IMG/VR virus record: IMGVR_UViG_3300025816_000006
Span: 98,691 to 162,690 of that record
Source of the DNA: a virus
Direction: 5' to 3' (one strand)
DNA length: 64,000 bases
Part shown: piece after piece, positions 25,678-34,169 of the stretch
Position numbering within the stretch: position 1 is the first letter of the stretch
How the letters are laid out: every line of letters starts with the position of its first letter
The notes under the pieces: generated by a model
Database searches by the model: none
What the model saw: the letters and a program-made list of their open reading frames with translations, nothing else
What the model was told of the DNA's origin: nothing
Position numbers and translations under genes: made by a program

Positions 25678-26107
25678 TGTCTAATCCTCTAAGTTTGTTT
25701 AGTCCAGATTTCTTTCCGTAAGATTTCTTCCTAGTCTTTGCTTCTTTCTTTACGTCTAATTCCTGATTAGGTTTCTTGTCTTCTTCTTCTATTATTTTTT
25801 TCTGTTTAATTATTTCTGGGACAAGACGTTTGTTCTTTAGAGAGAACACGGATTTTTGATTAGCAACCGCCTTTAGTACAGCTTTCTCGCCGTACTTCTT
25901 TATTAGACTATTTGCAGCAAACATTTGCTGCTTAAAAGTCCAATCCCAAGGTTTCTTGTTCCAGAATTTATATGTAAGATTGCCTTCGTTCTTGTACTCT
26001 GCTAGGCGAAGACACATCATTTCCGCCAAATAAGAAGCGCATGTGCAATGATCACCAGTTGTTTGGTGTTTATACTTACTCTTGTCTGTTCTCTTTCGTT
26101 TTGTCAT
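25652..26107 (-). CDS. Basic protein of unknown function
   Basis: Begins MTKRKRTDKSKYKHQTTGDH and has about 151 residues. CTCASYLAEMMCLRLAEYKN and WNKKPWDWTFKQQMFAANSL suggest a helical domain, and the C-terminal third is highly charged. The C-terminus overlaps the start of recA by 26 bases. Widespread in large phages is possible but I do not recognise a named family. Confidence 0.55.
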   Translation of the reverse strand: MTKRKRTDKSKYKHQTTGDHCTCASYLAEMMCLRLAEYKNEGNLTYKFWNKKPWDWTFKQQMFAANSLIKKYGEKAVLKAVANQKSVFSLKNKRLVPEIIKQKKIIEEEDKKPNQELDVKKEAKTRKKSYGKKSGLNKLRGLDNGKEESQE

Positions 26108-26501
26108 AGATGATTGCTTCTTCAAAACAGTTTTCAATTTCATCTTCATATTCTTTATCTAATACAAGTTCTGGTGTAATCCACATTTTTTTAGAGACAT
26201 TAGACCCTTTTACTAAACCAATCGTGTAGTATTCTTTAGAGTCTGAGCCTAATGCACCCAGCAATGATCTAATTAAATAGACACCATCTACCGCATCGCT
26301 TATATCTATAGTAGCCTTATGAGAGCGATATTGCAAGTACAATTCTAATAAAAATAAATCTTCTTCATCACACTTGGCTTTTAACTCTCTCCATCCTTCA
26401 AATTTATCATAGTTAAATTCTTCGCCATTTGTTAGCTTACACCTAATCCAAACCGCTTGTTTATTTTTTCTATAGTCTTTCAACCATTTTTCCCTATCCA
26501 T
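26076..26501 (-). CDS. Unknown protein
   Basis: A 141-residue protein with a good ribosome site (GGAG, six bases). WIRCKLTNGEEFNYDKFEGW and YTIGLVKGSNVSKKMWITPE suggest a small beta-barrel or Sm-like core with helices. Overlaps the next gene by 32 bases. Not recognised. Confidence 0.55.
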   Translation of the reverse strand: MDREKWLKDYRKNKQAVWIRCKLTNGEEFNYDKFEGWRELKAKCDEEDLFLLELYLQYRSHKATIDISDAVDGVYLIRSLLGALGSDSKEYYTIGLVKGSNVSKKMWITPELVLDKEYEDEIENCFEEAIIYDKTKENRQE

Positions 26502-26502
26502 T

Positions 26503-26823
26503 CTATCTCCTTATGGAAGTTGTACACTCACTTCTTTTTCCTAAGAACTGTGATTTTTTTCTGAAATCATCTGAAATTGTAGATCCATTTTCTGTCATTA
26601 CCGTAGAACCTCTACTGGAAGGTATTTGAGATGCTAGGTGTGTAGGCTCTTTTTTTTGTTTAGTGTCTTCTGTGTTCTTTTTCTTTTTTTGACACTTGCT
26701 GGCATAGGCTTTAACTACACTTTTTGCTCTATCTAAATCTGACGATAGTACATCTAGATCTACGTCACAGTTGTTTTCTATGTAAAATTTTTCTATCTTA
26801 CTTAATGGTCCTCGTTTACTCAT
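26503..26823 (-). CDS. Unknown protein, HTH-like N-terminus
   Basis: A 106-residue protein starting MSKRGPLSKIEKFYIENNCD with a helix-turn-helix-like N-terminal 45 residues (DVLSSDLDRAKSVVKAYASK). The middle is lysine-rich and the end has STVMTENGSTISDDFRKKSQ. It could be a small DNA-binding regulator, by shape only. Confidence 0.5.
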   Translation of the reverse strand: MSKRGPLSKIEKFYIENNCDVDLDVLSSDLDRAKSVVKAYASKCQKKKKNTEDTKQKKEPTHLASQIPSSRGSTVMTENGSTISDDFRKKSQFLGKRSECTTSIRR

Positions 26824-27142
26824 TTATAAATCTCCTGTTTGTCCTTGTTAAATAAATTGAATTTTTTGTTTGTAAGTAAATTAAATAAAAATCGAATGTG
26901 TCTTTTGACACTCTTTTAAGTTTTGTTTCTAAGTAATTTTCTCTAGTTGCCGCTGACCCCATAGGATCAAATGGTTGGTTTTGATAAATTTTTATTAAGT
27001 ATGTTTTATCTTTTTCAGATTCTACAATTTTTGCGTATGTTTTTTCTTTACCTTGAGAAACAGTTCCGTTCTTATTAAAATCTATCTCCTTTTTTATATT
27101 TATTTCTTGCATATTTTTTGTATCTTCGTTTATGTACTTCAT
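26816..27142 (-). CDS. Unknown protein
   Basis: A 108-residue protein. KTYAKIVESEKDKTYLIKIY and DTFDFYLIYLQTKNSIYLT suggest a beta-rich fold. GGAAG precedes the ATG closely. Overlaps its downstream neighbour by eight bases. Not recognised. Confidence 0.5.
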   Translation of the reverse strand: MKYINEDTKNMQEINIKKEIDFNKNGTVSQGKEKTYAKIVESEKDKTYLIKIYQNQPFDPMGSAATRENYLETKLKRVSKDTFDFYLIYLQTKNSIYLTRTNRRFINE

Positions 27143-27492
27143 CTTCCCTCCATGATGTATTTAGTTTTTTGATTCTCTGACATTTTATTTATATCTTTCA
27201 AAGACTTATCTCCCTGTTTATGATGCCAAGGTTTTTCTGGTGGAGGATTCTTTTCTTTTTTCATAGCCTCCATCTCGTTTATCTTATTTTTATTGGTGCG
27301 AGTGTTCTTATCTGCAATGCTACCTATTGTGTTGCTACCCGCCATGAAACTGTGAAGCCCGCCTGTAACAACCCTGTAAAGTCCGCTTGTTCCACAAGCC
27401 TCACATTTTTTTAACTCTGGGTCTGTAACTTTTTGAAACACGTCAGTTACTTCTGCTCCACAGTCTTTGCATTCGTAATCATATATCGGCAT
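27139..27492 (-). CDS. FmdB-family zinc-ribbon protein
   Basis: A 117-residue protein starting MPIYDYECKDCGAEVTDVFQ, then LKKCEACGTSGLYRVVTGGL. This is the FmdB-type putative regulatory zinc ribbon (two CxxC knuckles after MPxYxYxC). Phage versions carry a long polar tail as here. Role in phages unknown; transcription regulation is the usual suggestion. Confidence 0.8.
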   Translation of the reverse strand: MPIYDYECKDCGAEVTDVFQKVTDPELKKCEACGTSGLYRVVTGGLHSFMAGSNTIGSIADKNTRTNKNKINEMEAMKKEKNPPPEKPWHHKQGDKSLKDINKMSENQKTKYIMEGR

Positions 27493-28157
27493 TAATTCTC
27501 CAATCTATTTAATATATTTCCTAATATTCCGTTCCTTTGGATGTCGCTATATCCTAATCTACACACACCGACACCCTCTAGTCCATCTAACTTATCTATA
27601 ATTTCTTCTAGACCACTCTTTCTGTTTAGGTCCGTTTGTCTTACGTCCCCGTTTATAATAACCTTACTGCCCTGTCCCATTCGGGTGATAAACATTTTGA
27701 TTTGTTCCCAAGTACAGTTCTGTGCTTCGTCTAATATCATATATGAATTATGAAACGTAGACCCTCGCATGATTTCTAGTGGCGCATATTTAATCTTACC
27801 TTCATTACTATAGTGTCCATAGTAAGCTCTTCCAAGGAAAAACTTGAAATTTTCTTGCATTGGCAGGAGATAAGGCGCTATCTTATCGAGAAGTTCTCCC
27901 GGTAGCGACCCTATTTCCTTACCAGTACATACCAGCGGACGGGTTACAACAACTTGGTCTATGTCTTCACGGTGTAAGTGTTCTGCTGCTATGCCCGAAG
28001 CTATGAAAGACTTACCACAGCCAGAGGGACCGGTACAGAATATCACATCGTTTTCTATGATTGCTCTTATATAGTCTTTTTGTCTGGGTGTTTTAGCCTC
28101 TACTATTTTAACTTTTTGTGGTGCTAAGTTTTCTTTTCTGGTTTTTCTCTTGGTCAT
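27492..28157 (-). CDS. phoH: PhoH-family ATPase
   Basis: A 221-residue protein. VIFCTGPSGCGKSFIASGIA is Walker A, VVVTRPLVCTGKEIGSLPGE is the PhoH-specific loop, YMILDEAQNCTWEQIKMFIT is Walker B, and VIINGDVRQTDL the sensor. PhoH is common in marine and large phages. Its job is unsettled, with RNA metabolism and phosphate stress both suggested. Confidence 0.9.
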   Translation of the reverse strand: MTKRKTRKENLAPQKVKIVEAKTPRQKDYIRAIIENDVIFCTGPSGCGKSFIASGIAAEHLHREDIDQVVVTRPLVCTGKEIGSLPGELLDKIAPYLLPMQENFKFFLGRAYYGHYSNEGKIKYAPLEIMRGSTFHNSYMILDEAQNCTWEQIKMFITRMGQGSKVIINGDVRQTDLNRKSGLEEIIDKLDGLEGVGVCRLGYSDIQRNGILGNILNRLEN

Positions 28158-28178
28158 CTGTTAGCCTTATTATTAGTG

Positions 28179-28691
28179 TTATGAGCCAGAACTTCCAAAC
28201 CCTCCCGATCCTCTATTTGTATCGTCCAAGTTGTTTACCAACTGTAAGTCAAAATCCTCTACTTTTTGAAATACTATTTGTGCTATTCTGTCGCCTTTTT
28301 GTAACTTGTAGTCGTTATACTGAGAGTTGTATAGTATAACCCCAATATCACCTCTATAAGACGAATCTATGACGCCAGCGAACACGTCTATTCCATGTTT
28401 ATACGCCATTCCAGATCTAGGCCAAATTAACCCAACGTAACCTTCTGGAATAGCCATAGCGATCCCTGTCTTAATTAGTTTATGGCAGTGTTTTTCAATT
28501 ATAGCCCCATGTAAAGCATAAAGGTCGTACCCAGCGTCCGATCTGTTTGCTTTGGTTGGGACAATTGCCATGCCGTCAAGTTTTTGCACTTTTAACTGTG
28601 GCCCATTCCAACTAGGAAATGGCGCTCTATGTTTATTTTGTGATTTTCTTAACATTTTCTCTCTGGCTAATTCATCTGGATGGGTACTCAT
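28179..28691 (-). CDS. dut: dUTPase
   Basis: The start at 28691 overlaps the ribonucleotide reductase stop (ATGA). All five trimeric dUTPase motifs are present: SDAGYDLYA, PRSGMAYKHG, GVIDSSYRGDIGVILYN, KGDRIAQIVF and RGSGGFGSSG. It hydrolyses dUTP to dUMP, feeding ThyX and keeping uracil out of DNA. About 170 residues. Confidence 0.95.
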   Translation of the reverse strand: MSTHPDELAREKMLRKSQNKHRAPFPSWNGPQLKVQKLDGMAIVPTKANRSDAGYDLYALHGAIIEKHCHKLIKTGIAMAIPEGYVGLIWPRSGMAYKHGIDVFAGVIDSSYRGDIGVILYNSQYNDYKLQKGDRIAQIVFQKVEDFDLQLVNNLDDTNRGSGGFGSSGS

Positions 28692-30877
28692 ATTTCGCAC
28701 TTTCCTCCTGCGCAGGCAAGCTCCTGCTCTGGTTGAACATTGTTAGTTTCCTCGATAACATTTGTAAAATCTACATCTTTATATTCACGATTCATGTCAA
28801 CCCACTCTTTCCAGTTGTATACATCTTTCATGCAGTAGGTTAATTGTCTCAAGTCTCCATTGAAATATTTACCGGCAAATTTCTTGCATCGGTCTTTCCA
28901 AGCTTTTTTTCCATTACCTTTGATCTTTTCACCTACGCCAAGCAAGCTATCACATGCGGTCCATAGATTGTCTTCCCAAAGCGTAAGGGCGACTTCGATC
29001 AGACCGCTAACAAACAAAGATGCGTCACCGTAGTGTGCAACTTGTTCGCTTGGCAGATATACGGTAGTAAAAGGGGCTTGAGGATAGTCTTTATCTCCAG
29101 AAATAGGAAGTAAAGAAATGCCACAGAAATATTTTCTATTCTTATAAATATACTTTTCTACTTCTTGCCATTCGTCTGGCTTAACATTGATAGTATTACT
29201 TACATTATGAACAAGCCAAGGTTGTGTACATAGTTCTTTATTAGTACCGTTAATTACCCAGTTTTGCTGTGTAGACTTTACATAGTCCAACAACTGAATA
29301 GCATCTACTGCATTTTTAGTTTTACTTCCGTCTGGAACTTCTACGCAAAAACCAACAACGTCATCGCTATCATTATTACTCCAAACGCTTTCTTCACATG
29401 CTCTAGGGTTAATTTCTTTCATGTAATTATAGATAGGTTCCATCTTATTTGCCTGTACTCGCCTAATGTAGCGTTTGGCGTGATGTGGATGGATGCCGCT
29501 AGATGTACCAAGGATGCAGCTAGAAGTACCTTCTGGTTTGATACAGGTAGTGCGAGCGGCTTGATTGACACCGATCATTTCTGCAATCTTTTTGTTTGTT
29601 TTCTTTACAATAGTAGCGCCACGCTTTTGTGCAGTTGCGTCTAAGCAAATTTGATGCTGCTCCATTATACCCGTCATACTTACACCAAGCAAAGCTTCTC
29701 TGGAGATAATTCTTTCTGACGCCTTGCCCAGATATTCAAACTCCGAAAAACCCGCCTGTAGAGTGCCTATGATGGTGGCGGCACGACAGGCATCAAAAAA
29801 GTCTTGTTCTGTTTTAATTTTTGCACAGTTGATTGTACTAAGATTACAAGCCTGCCATCCTGACTCTTTTGTTTTTTCGCACACAGGCCACATACCAATC
29901 TCAACGCAGGGATTGACTAGCAACTCTGTACTGTCTGACCAAACAAATCCCGGTTCTCCAAACTCTTTGACAGATTTCATTAATTCTGCGAATTGCTCTT
30001 TGCTCGTTTCGTCCCTGAGTAGAAGCGCCGAGTTATTGGATCTTCCTCTTTGTGGGTTGTCGATGAACCAAGTTCCTGTTTTAGCGGTCGCCATCTCAGT
30101 GTCGTCAGGGCTAAATACGCAAATGGTAGCACTACGGCGGACCCCGCCAGAAATAACAGCGTCAGCGGTATGCATAACAATGTCATAAGCTTGGATGGGT
30201 GAGAGTTTTGTTTGTCCATCTTTCAATGCCTTGTCTAAAATTTTTCTAATGTTTGTAAGTGCTTTTTTAAGCGGCTCTGGTCCCGGTGCTTTGCCTCCAC
30301 TAGATTTAAGGTATGCTCCAGCAGGGCGAATCTCGCTATAGTCGAAGTTTACATTCTTGCCAGAATATTCTACAAACAACTCTTCATCAGCAAATTGATT
30401 AAAATAACTTGATACGAGGACTCCGACAGCATCACTCCACCCCTCAATCGTGTCAGGTATGACATATTTTTTACTTCCTTCTTTTTTAGGTAGTAATTCT
30501 GGTAGTTTGTCTATGTGGTGTTTTTGTACACTAAACCCTGTTCCACAGCCGCACAGAAGAAGATACATACATTCTTGAAAGAATCTTGTTCTGTCACAGA
30601 AAGATACAATGCAATTATACATTCTTGCATTGTGTTTAAAGATTGGCTTGCCGCCAAATTGTAGAGCGCGCTGACTACCAAGCACTCTCTTTTTACGCAT
30701 TTGTTCGTATGCCCATTCTACTTCTGGTAATACTTCTGGTTTGTCTGCGTATTTCTCAAGCATCATTTGCTTGACTCTATCTACAGCCTCGTTCCAAGTT
30801 TCTCTTCTTTTCTTTTCCGGTATCCATCGTGCATATTTGCTAACAAAAGTATAATCCATAAGGGACTTCAATGACAT
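28688..30877 (-). CDS. nrdJ: Class II (B12-dependent) ribonucleotide reductase
   Basis: A 729-residue single-chain enzyme of the monomeric RTPR type. ALQFGGKPIFKHNARMYNCI opens the catalytic barrel, CGCGTGFSVQKHHI, GGVRRSATICVFSPDD, WQACNLSTINCAKI and TCIKPEGTSSCILGTSSGIH are the substrate and radical motifs, and the C-terminal CAGGKCEI holds the redox cysteine pair. No small (NrdB) subunit is encoded nearby, which fits adenosylcobalamin use. It converts ribonucleotides to deoxyribonucleotides and requires B12 from the host. Confidence 0.93.
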   Translation of the reverse strand: MSLKSLMDYTFVSKYARWIPEKKRRETWNEAVDRVKQMMLEKYADKPEVLPEVEWAYEQMRKKRVLGSQRALQFGGKPIFKHNARMYNCIVSFCDRTRFFQECMYLLLCGCGTGFSVQKHHIDKLPELLPKKEGSKKYVIPDTIEGWSDAVGVLVSSYFNQFADEELFVEYSGKNVNFDYSEIRPAGAYLKSSGGKAPGPEPLKKALTNIRKILDKALKDGQTKLSPIQAYDIVMHTADAVISGGVRRSATICVFSPDDTEMATAKTGTWFIDNPQRGRSNNSALLLRDETSKEQFAELMKSVKEFGEPGFVWSDSTELLVNPCVEIGMWPVCEKTKESGWQACNLSTINCAKIKTEQDFFDACRAATIIGTLQAGFSEFEYLGKASERIISREALLGVSMTGIMEQHQICLDATAQKRGATIVKKTNKKIAEMIGVNQAARTTCIKPEGTSSCILGTSSGIHPHHAKRYIRRVQANKMEPIYNYMKEINPRACEESVWSNNDSDDVVGFCVEVPDGSKTKNAVDAIQLLDYVKSTQQNWVINGTNKELCTQPWLVHNVSNTINVKPDEWQEVEKYIYKNRKYFCGISLLPISGDKDYPQAPFTTVYLPSEQVAHYGDASLFVSGLIEVALTLWEDNLWTACDSLLGVGEKIKGNGKKAWKDRCKKFAGKYFNGDLRQLTYCMKDVYNWKEWVDMNREYKDVDFTNVIEETNNVQPEQELACAGGKCEI

Positions 30878-30918
30878 TAATTTGTTCCTCTGTATATTAA
30901 ATGTTTAGTAGATAGTAT

Positions 30919-30947
30919 ATTATAGATTGAGAACTGTAAAAAATCAA
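30919..30947 (-). promoter_or_regulatory. Sigma70-type promoter for the nrdJ-to-primase operon
   Basis: TTGATT and TATAAT on the minus strand, 17 bases apart, about 40 bases before nrdJ. No further promoter was seen leftwards until 12.7 kb, so it may drive about 20 genes. Confidence 0.65.
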
Positions 30948-30959
30948 GCACAATTTGTG

Positions 30960-31265
30960 TTACTGTCTCATTAATTTTGTGATGTAATTTTCTACAACCC
31001 ACTCTATAATTAACTTCACGATAAGGCTAACTAGCATAGTGACAAGAGGGTTTCCTGCTATCTCTTCCTTTAGGTTTTCTTTTATATATTTTTTACATGC
31101 TTTTTTTGCTTGCGACTTTGTAAAGTCTTGAATCGCATCGCCCCTTACTGTTGCCCATTCGTCTGCGAGCAGCAGACAAGACTCGGCTATTCTTTTGTTT
31201 CTACTTCTTCCTTTAAACTTTTTTTCAATATCTAAACCTACTGTAGTTTTAATTTCACTGTTCAT
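30960..31265 (-). CDS. Small tail-anchored membrane protein
   Basis: A 101-residue protein, basic and helical, with residues 72-95 (PLVTMLVSLIVKLIIEWVVE) forming an amphipathic membrane segment near the C-terminus. The first gene of the envelope cluster in the 3' direction. Not recognised. Confidence 0.5.
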   Translation of the reverse strand: MNSEIKTTVGLDIEKKFKGRSRNKRIAESCLLLADEWATVRGDAIQDFTKSQAKKACKKYIKENLKEEIAGNPLVTMLVSLIVKLIIEWVVENYITKLMRQ

Positions 31266-31542
31266 TTTCTAACCACTCGTATTTAAAAGGTATATTAGGG
31301 AAGTAATCCAGTTTAAGTATCCCGCCGTCTTCCCTTAGCTCGATACCTTCTACGGTTAATTTAAGTCTTATTATCTTTTTTATTGTTACCGTTGGTTGAT
31401 TTTCCTGAAAGTCTATAACGATAGACTCGTCATTCTTATATATGTCTATAGAGGTTTCACTCTGAACCTTCAGGGTAAAGTCTAAGATTTTTAGACCGTC
31501 TTCGGAAAAGATAGAAGACATCGCTTGGTATGGATTCACCAT
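31255..31542 (-). CDS. Unknown beta-rich protein
   Basis: A 95-residue protein; residues 25-85 alternate short strands (SIDIYKNDESIVIDFQENQP, TVTIKKIIRLKLTVEGIELR). Overlaps the thioredoxin-like gene by seven bases. Not recognised. Confidence 0.5.
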   Translation of the reverse strand: MVNPYQAMSSIFSEDGLKILDFTLKVQSETSIDIYKNDESIVIDFQENQPTVTIKKIIRLKLTVEGIELREDGGILKLDYFPNIPFKYEWLENEQ

Positions 31543-32270
31543 TGGTTATACATACGTCCTACAGTTTCAGCAGACTGATAACCAGTTTTATGGGATTTAT
31601 ATTTACCGTTTACCATTAGAACAAACTCAGGCACTACCCTAGTTTGTTTATTAAACATTAGCTGTTTGTTAGATGGTTTGTCGATGTCTACAATCCTTAT
31701 CATGGCCTCTGGCTCTTCTGAAATCTTCCACTTAGGGTTGGTTTTAAATCTTGCCAACTCTTTTTGTTTCCAACTCTGGCAGGGTCCACACCAACTTGCT
31801 GTAAAAAATAATATTTGTTTTTTCTTAGATTTATTTAAACCATCTTGTTGATCTATTCCAGACTCTTTGCGTTCTTGTTCTCTGACTACCTGAGAAACCA
31901 CAAGAGGGGGCGTCTGTTCTTTTTTTTTTAGATCCCCCACTTGCGGTATTTGTTTAACTTCCTGTTGGGTTACGGGTTTGGCGGGTCTACACTGACAGCC
32001 CTCTGGACTCTCTGAGCAGGGACATGGCGTTTTATGACCATCTCCGTGGATAAGTTCTTTCGTGCCGTTACATTCGCATTCATTTTGAACATCACCTCCC
32101 TCCGTGTCAAACGATTTCTCGTTGACAATAAAAGCTACAAAACCTTCTGACCTTGCCTTATCAATACTAAATTCTGTTGGTAGTGCTGAATTTCCAGCAC
32201 CAACAAAAATAGACAAAGCAAACACTATTAAGACTACTACAGTAGTAGTGCTTAGTTGTAAGTTTTTCAT
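31536..32270 (-). CDS. Membrane-anchored thioredoxin-like protein with cysteine-rich insert
   Basis: A 244-residue protein with an N-terminal hydrophobic segment (TTTVVVLIVFALSIFVGAGN), a cysteine-rich middle (ECECNGTKELIHGDGH, then PCPCSESPEGCQCRPAK) and a C-terminal thioredoxin fold with ILFFTASWCGPCQSWKQKEL. The CGPC active site and VPEFVLMV (cis-proline) are intact. Predicted to act outside the cytoplasmic membrane in disulphide exchange. The cysteine-rich insert may bind metal. Confidence 0.75.
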   Translation of the reverse strand: MKNLQLSTTTVVVLIVFALSIFVGAGNSALPTEFSIDKARSEGFVAFIVNEKSFDTEGGDVQNECECNGTKELIHGDGHKTPCPCSESPEGCQCRPAKPVTQQEVKQIPQVGDLKKKEQTPPLVVSQVVREQERKESGIDQQDGLNKSKKKQILFFTASWCGPCQSWKQKELARFKTNPKWKISEEPEAMIRIVDIDKPSNKQLMFNKQTRVVPEFVLMVNGKYKSHKTGYQSAETVGRMYNQW

Positions 32271-33175
32271 ATTATTCTCGTATTTAGTTCGCGGGGTTTA
32301 AAACCTTCATATCCACTAAACGCCCAAGAGTCACCTTTCTTGAGAATACGTCTTTCTATTTCGTCTGCGTCAACCCAGAATGATCCATCTGGCTGATCGT
32401 TTCTTTTTGGTCCACCATTCCAAGTACCCCAAGAGTTTTGAACAAGCACTCCGGGACGTTTGTACTCGTCGTCTACGCCCAATATAGACATTTGATGCGC
32501 CCAACTACCTTTTGGCGAAGCGAATCCTTCGCTATCTCTTCTAGAGCTAAACCCTTGACTGCTTGCTATTGTAACGGCATATCCGTTAGAAATCAAGTCT
32601 CTAACTTCTTCGTATGTAGTTACTTTTGAGACGGTTAATATAGGGTGTTGTTTCGCTTTTGGTATTAAAGATTTAGGAACCCCTGCGCCCCCTCTTCCCC
32701 AACTTCTTGCTTTTGAGCCACTATAAGTTGTTAGGTCTACGTTTCCGTATTTACCTCTTGGTAGCGCTCCGTACTCGTTTACATATCTTGCCGCCCAAGC
32801 GCCAATAGATCCGTCTCCACGTATTCTACCTTTGCCTATCTGAACGCGACTTCCTGCATAAATATCTTCTGTTGCAGTTTCCGCTACCCATTCTTCAAAT
32901 TCTTTATTTAGAATTATGTCTACAGATTTAACAGCATCTACAGCATAAGCCGCCCCTTGAGCAACGCAGTCGCCAACGGTTTGTTTTCTTTTTGGAAATT
33001 TGCCGCCAGAAGCTTGCTTGATATAGTCGTAGAGTAAAACTTTCTTCCCTTTACCTGAACCCTTTATGGGAGTCCAAACATCTTGAAATACGGGAAATGG
33101 TAAGTCGTTCATTACCGCCTCTACCGCTGCCGGATCATCAACCCAGCCGTCATTACCGCCAAGAAATTCACTCAT
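32267..33175 (-). CDS. Papain-like (C1) cysteine peptidase
   Basis: A 302-residue protein with the C1 triad in order: Cys in KRKQTVGDCVAQGAAYAVDA, His in KGSWAHQMSILGVDDE and Asn in VLVQNSWGTWNGGP. NGYAVTIASSQGF lies between, as in papain-fold enzymes. There is no signal peptide. It overlaps a secreted protein gene and sits with small membrane proteins, so it may act on envelope or virion proteins. Endolysin-like use is speculation. Confidence 0.8.
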   Translation of the reverse strand: MSEFLGGNDGWVDDPAAVEAVMNDLPFPVFQDVWTPIKGSGKGKKVLLYDYIKQASGGKFPKRKQTVGDCVAQGAAYAVDAVKSVDIILNKEFEEWVAETATEDIYAGSRVQIGKGRIRGDGSIGAWAARYVNEYGALPRGKYGNVDLTTYSGSKARSWGRGGAGVPKSLIPKAKQHPILTVSKVTTYEEVRDLISNGYAVTIASSQGFSSRRDSEGFASPKGSWAHQMSILGVDDEYKRPGVLVQNSWGTWNGGPKRNDQPDGSFWVDADEIERRILKKGDSWAFSGYEGFKPRELNTRII

Positions 33176-33590
33176 ATTTAGTTGCCTCTGCTAAAGACTT
33201 AAATATATTGGCGAAGTCTTTTCTTTGTTGGTCTGTAGTCAGCGGTTTTGGCTGATTGTAACCAACGGAAACAAGATATTCTGAAACGGCATCAGTAAAC
33301 GCTGGGTACTTTTCTCTATTCCAACCGTATGACGATTGAACTCTACCAAGAATGGGATCAAACTGCTGTGTTGCTTGTAAAGACTTGCAGTTGTTTAAAT
33401 ATTCAGCAGAGCCAGCAAAAAGTTTGTAAATAGTTAGCTTATCTTCTTTAGATTCTATGGAAGAGAAAGCTTGAGATACATTACCTATAGCGGAATCGTT
33501 CGCTACAACCTGTGGGGTTGCGGCTGTATAGTTTTCATAGCCCGCAACGCCCACAAGTATCGCTACAATTAAGATTGCTTTACTTTTCAT
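33168..33590 (-). CDS. Secreted protein of unknown function
   Basis: A 140-residue protein with a clear signal peptide (MKSKAILIVAILVGVAGYEN) and a helical mature part (QAFSSIESKEDKLTIYKLFA). SLQATQQFDPILGRVQSSYG is notable but unrecognised. Encoded between the peptidase and 2-TM proteins. Confidence 0.55.
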   Translation of the reverse strand: MKSKAILIVAILVGVAGYENYTAATPQVVANDSAIGNVSQAFSSIESKEDKLTIYKLFAGSAEYLNNCKSLQATQQFDPILGRVQSSYGWNREKYPAFTDAVSEYLVSVGYNQPKPLTTDQQRKDFANIFKSLAEATKYE

Positions 33591-33927
33591 CTAATTCTCC
33601 AGAAAATATTAGTGTATTTAACTTTACAACTAAATCAAAAGCTTCTTCTGACTCTATTTCTTTTGCTCTATCTTTTAAGTAGTTTAAAGCTTTAAAGTCT
33701 TCGTAGTCCTTGTTGTTTTCTGCTTCCTCGTCTTCTGAGTCTTGTTCTGGAAGTTCAAAGTTTAGAACAAGGTTTAGAATCTTTGGACCCAGTATAACCA
33801 GTGCGCCCACCCCAGCAACGGCAACCTGAATCATAGCCTGAGAGGTTAAGCCGTCAGAAAAAAACTGCTTAAAGATTAAAAGACCGAACGACCAACACAA
33901 AAGAGCCACACCTATTAGTAAATCCAT
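33580..33927 (-). CDS. Two-TM protein with acidic cytoplasmic tail
   Basis: A 115-residue protein. Residues 3-21 (LLIGVALLCWSFGLLIFKQF) and 31-55 (MIQVAVAGVGALVILGPKIL) are membrane segments; the rest is a charged helix (EDEEAENNKDYEDFKALNYL). Could be a holin partner or envelope protein. GGAG precedes the ATG. Confidence 0.55.
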   Translation of the reverse strand: MDLLIGVALLCWSFGLLIFKQFFSDGLTSQAMIQVAVAGVGALVILGPKILNLVLNFELPEQDSEDEEAENNKDYEDFKALNYLKDRAKEIESEEAFDLVVKLNTLIFSGELDEK

Positions 33928-33928
33928 T

Positions 33929-34168
33929 TTACTCTCCTTCTGGTGAGTCGGGTTTTACTTCTTCTTTTGAGTTATCTTTTGCCCATTTAACAATCGTGTC
34001 TAATACCAAGGTGACGATTGGAATAACTAGCGCTGTGTACGTTCCTAAGTCAATAATATGAAGATTATTCATAATATATGTGATAAACGCCGCCACTGCA
34101 ACAAGTAGCCCGTTTTTCAAAACATTCATCAAATCGCCAGTGTTTATCTTAAATTTGTCCGAACCCAT
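33929..34168 (-). CDS. Holin-like two-TM protein
   Basis: A 79-residue protein with two membrane spans (NGLLVAVAAFITYIMNNLHI, TALVIPIVTLVLDTIVKWAK) and a charged tail. Size, topology and position beside a peptidase and other membrane proteins fit a holin, but no family was recognised. Confidence 0.5.
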   Translation of the reverse strand: MGSDKFKINTGDLMNVLKNGLLVAVAAFITYIMNNLHIIDLGTYTALVIPIVTLVLDTIVKWAKDNSKEEVKPDSPEGE

Positions 34169-34169
34169 T

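Noticed and set aside
29264-30188. Plus-strand frames of 126 and 154 residues
   Set aside because: Antisense to nrdJ, which has complete motifs.
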